NCBI GenBank assembly: GCA_002293045.1
Contig: DBCM01000132.1
Span: 1-29,500, forward strand
Origin: Flavobacteriales bacterium UBA958
Lineage (GTDB): Bacteria > Bacteroidota > Bacteroidia > Flavobacteriales_D > Crocinitomicaceae
DNA: 29,500 nt
Reading direction: 5' to 3'
Shown here: one piece after another, positions 29,410-29,500 of the stretch
Layout of the letters: every line of letters begins with the position of its first letter
Position numbering within the stretch: position 1 is the first letter of the stretch
Position numbers and translations under genes: made by a program
The notes under the pieces: generated by a model
Database searches by the model: none
The model's input: the letters and a program-made list of their open reading frames with translations, nothing else
What the model was told of the DNA's origin: nothing

Positions 29410-29500
29410 ATTCTAACCAGGACATAGCATTAACCGTAATTATCGTTAATTACAACGTAGCTTATTTTTTAGAACAGTGTTTACTTTCTGTGTACAATGC
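29406..29500 (+). CDS. Family 2 glycosyltransferase, N-terminal part (cut by window edge)
   Basis: A GTG at 29406, overlapping the ridA stop by 4 bases, opens a frame that runs to the window edge: 31 codons encoding a short lead-in, then the GT2 opening strand L-T-V-I-I-V-N-Y-N-V-A-Y-F-L-E-Q-C-L-L-S-V-Y. The V-I-I-V-N-Y-N motif followed by L-x-x-C-L-x-S-V is diagnostic for GT-A-fold glycosyltransferases that use nucleotide sugars. Donor, acceptor and length are not visible. The alternative is a non-coding 3' region, but the fit to GT2 is strong. Confidence 0.75.
   Translation, partial: MNSNQDIALTVIIVNYNVAYFLEQCLLSVYN

Noticed and set aside
1..29500. Mobile elements, prophage, CRISPR, toxin-antitoxin or restriction genes, tRNA and rRNA
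   Set aside because: No transposase, integrase, capsid or Cas-like proteins, no regularly spaced repeats, and no tRNA- or rRNA-like sequence was recognised. The region reads as stable core chromosome with small accessory genes.

Overview
The window looks like chromosomal core DNA of a Bacteroidota bacterium, most likely Flavobacteriales. The evidence is: many promoters carry the Bacteroidota-type -7 box TAnnTTTG; there are no clear Shine-Dalgarno sequences; the base composition is AT-rich; and the genes are typical of the group (SusC-like TonB receptor with a carboxypeptidase-regulatory N-terminus, DUF2490, DUF2461, DUF983 next to a Crp/Fnr regulator, type-3 ProS, compact rpsF-rpsR-rplI). I see 36 protein genes, two of them cut by the window edges, and no rRNA, tRNA, CRISPR array, insertion sequence or prophage.

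Layout. 1-6364 (minus): a partial SRPBCC protein, an unknown membrane protein, a secreted DUF1566 protein, then a tight operon DUF2461 - S9 dipeptidyl peptidase - AHSA1/SRPBCC - GT39 membrane glycosyltransferase. 6508-7595 (plus): ribosomal proteins S6, S18 and L9, ending in a strong terminator. 7660-9180: a large secreted protein of unknown role. 9177-10028 (minus): a membrane-anchored thioredoxin-like protein and a cysteine-rich small lipoprotein. 10068-13338 (minus): a translationally coupled lipid operon (secreted alpha/beta-hydrolase-like protein, CDP-alcohol phosphatidyltransferase, CdsA-type cytidylyltransferase, PlsC-type acyltransferase, small membrane protein) that resembles the ynbA-ynbB pair of E. 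coli more than housekeeping phospholipid genes. 13481-17874: fabI, a DUF2490 protein, ornithine aminotransferase and a phosphohexomutase. 17897-17972: a palindromic intergenic repeat. 18032-22608: a ZIP transporter, a lipoprotein, proS, a TrmN6-like tRNA methyltransferase, DUF983 and a Crp/Fnr regulator. 22605-24675 (minus): release factor 3 and ndk. 24753-29500: a lipoprotein, a TonB-dependent receptor, a chalcone-isomerase-like protein, a PabA/TrpG amidotransferase, RidA and the start of a GT2 glycosyltransferase.

The gene content is mostly ordinary. The more unusual signals are in the lipid operon and the non-coding DNA. They are: the variant CDP-alcohol phosphatidyltransferase motif and serine-less hydrolase in the lipid operon; a perfect GGTAAC-N4-GTTACC palindrome about -40 upstream of the DUF983-Crp operon; two interleaved inverted repeats in the proS promoter; four terminator-like hairpins placed directly at the next gene's start codon, one pairing the start codon of the TonB receptor; and several -7 boxes so close to the start codon that the mRNAs would be leaderless. 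All family assignments are from reading the sequence, without database searches.
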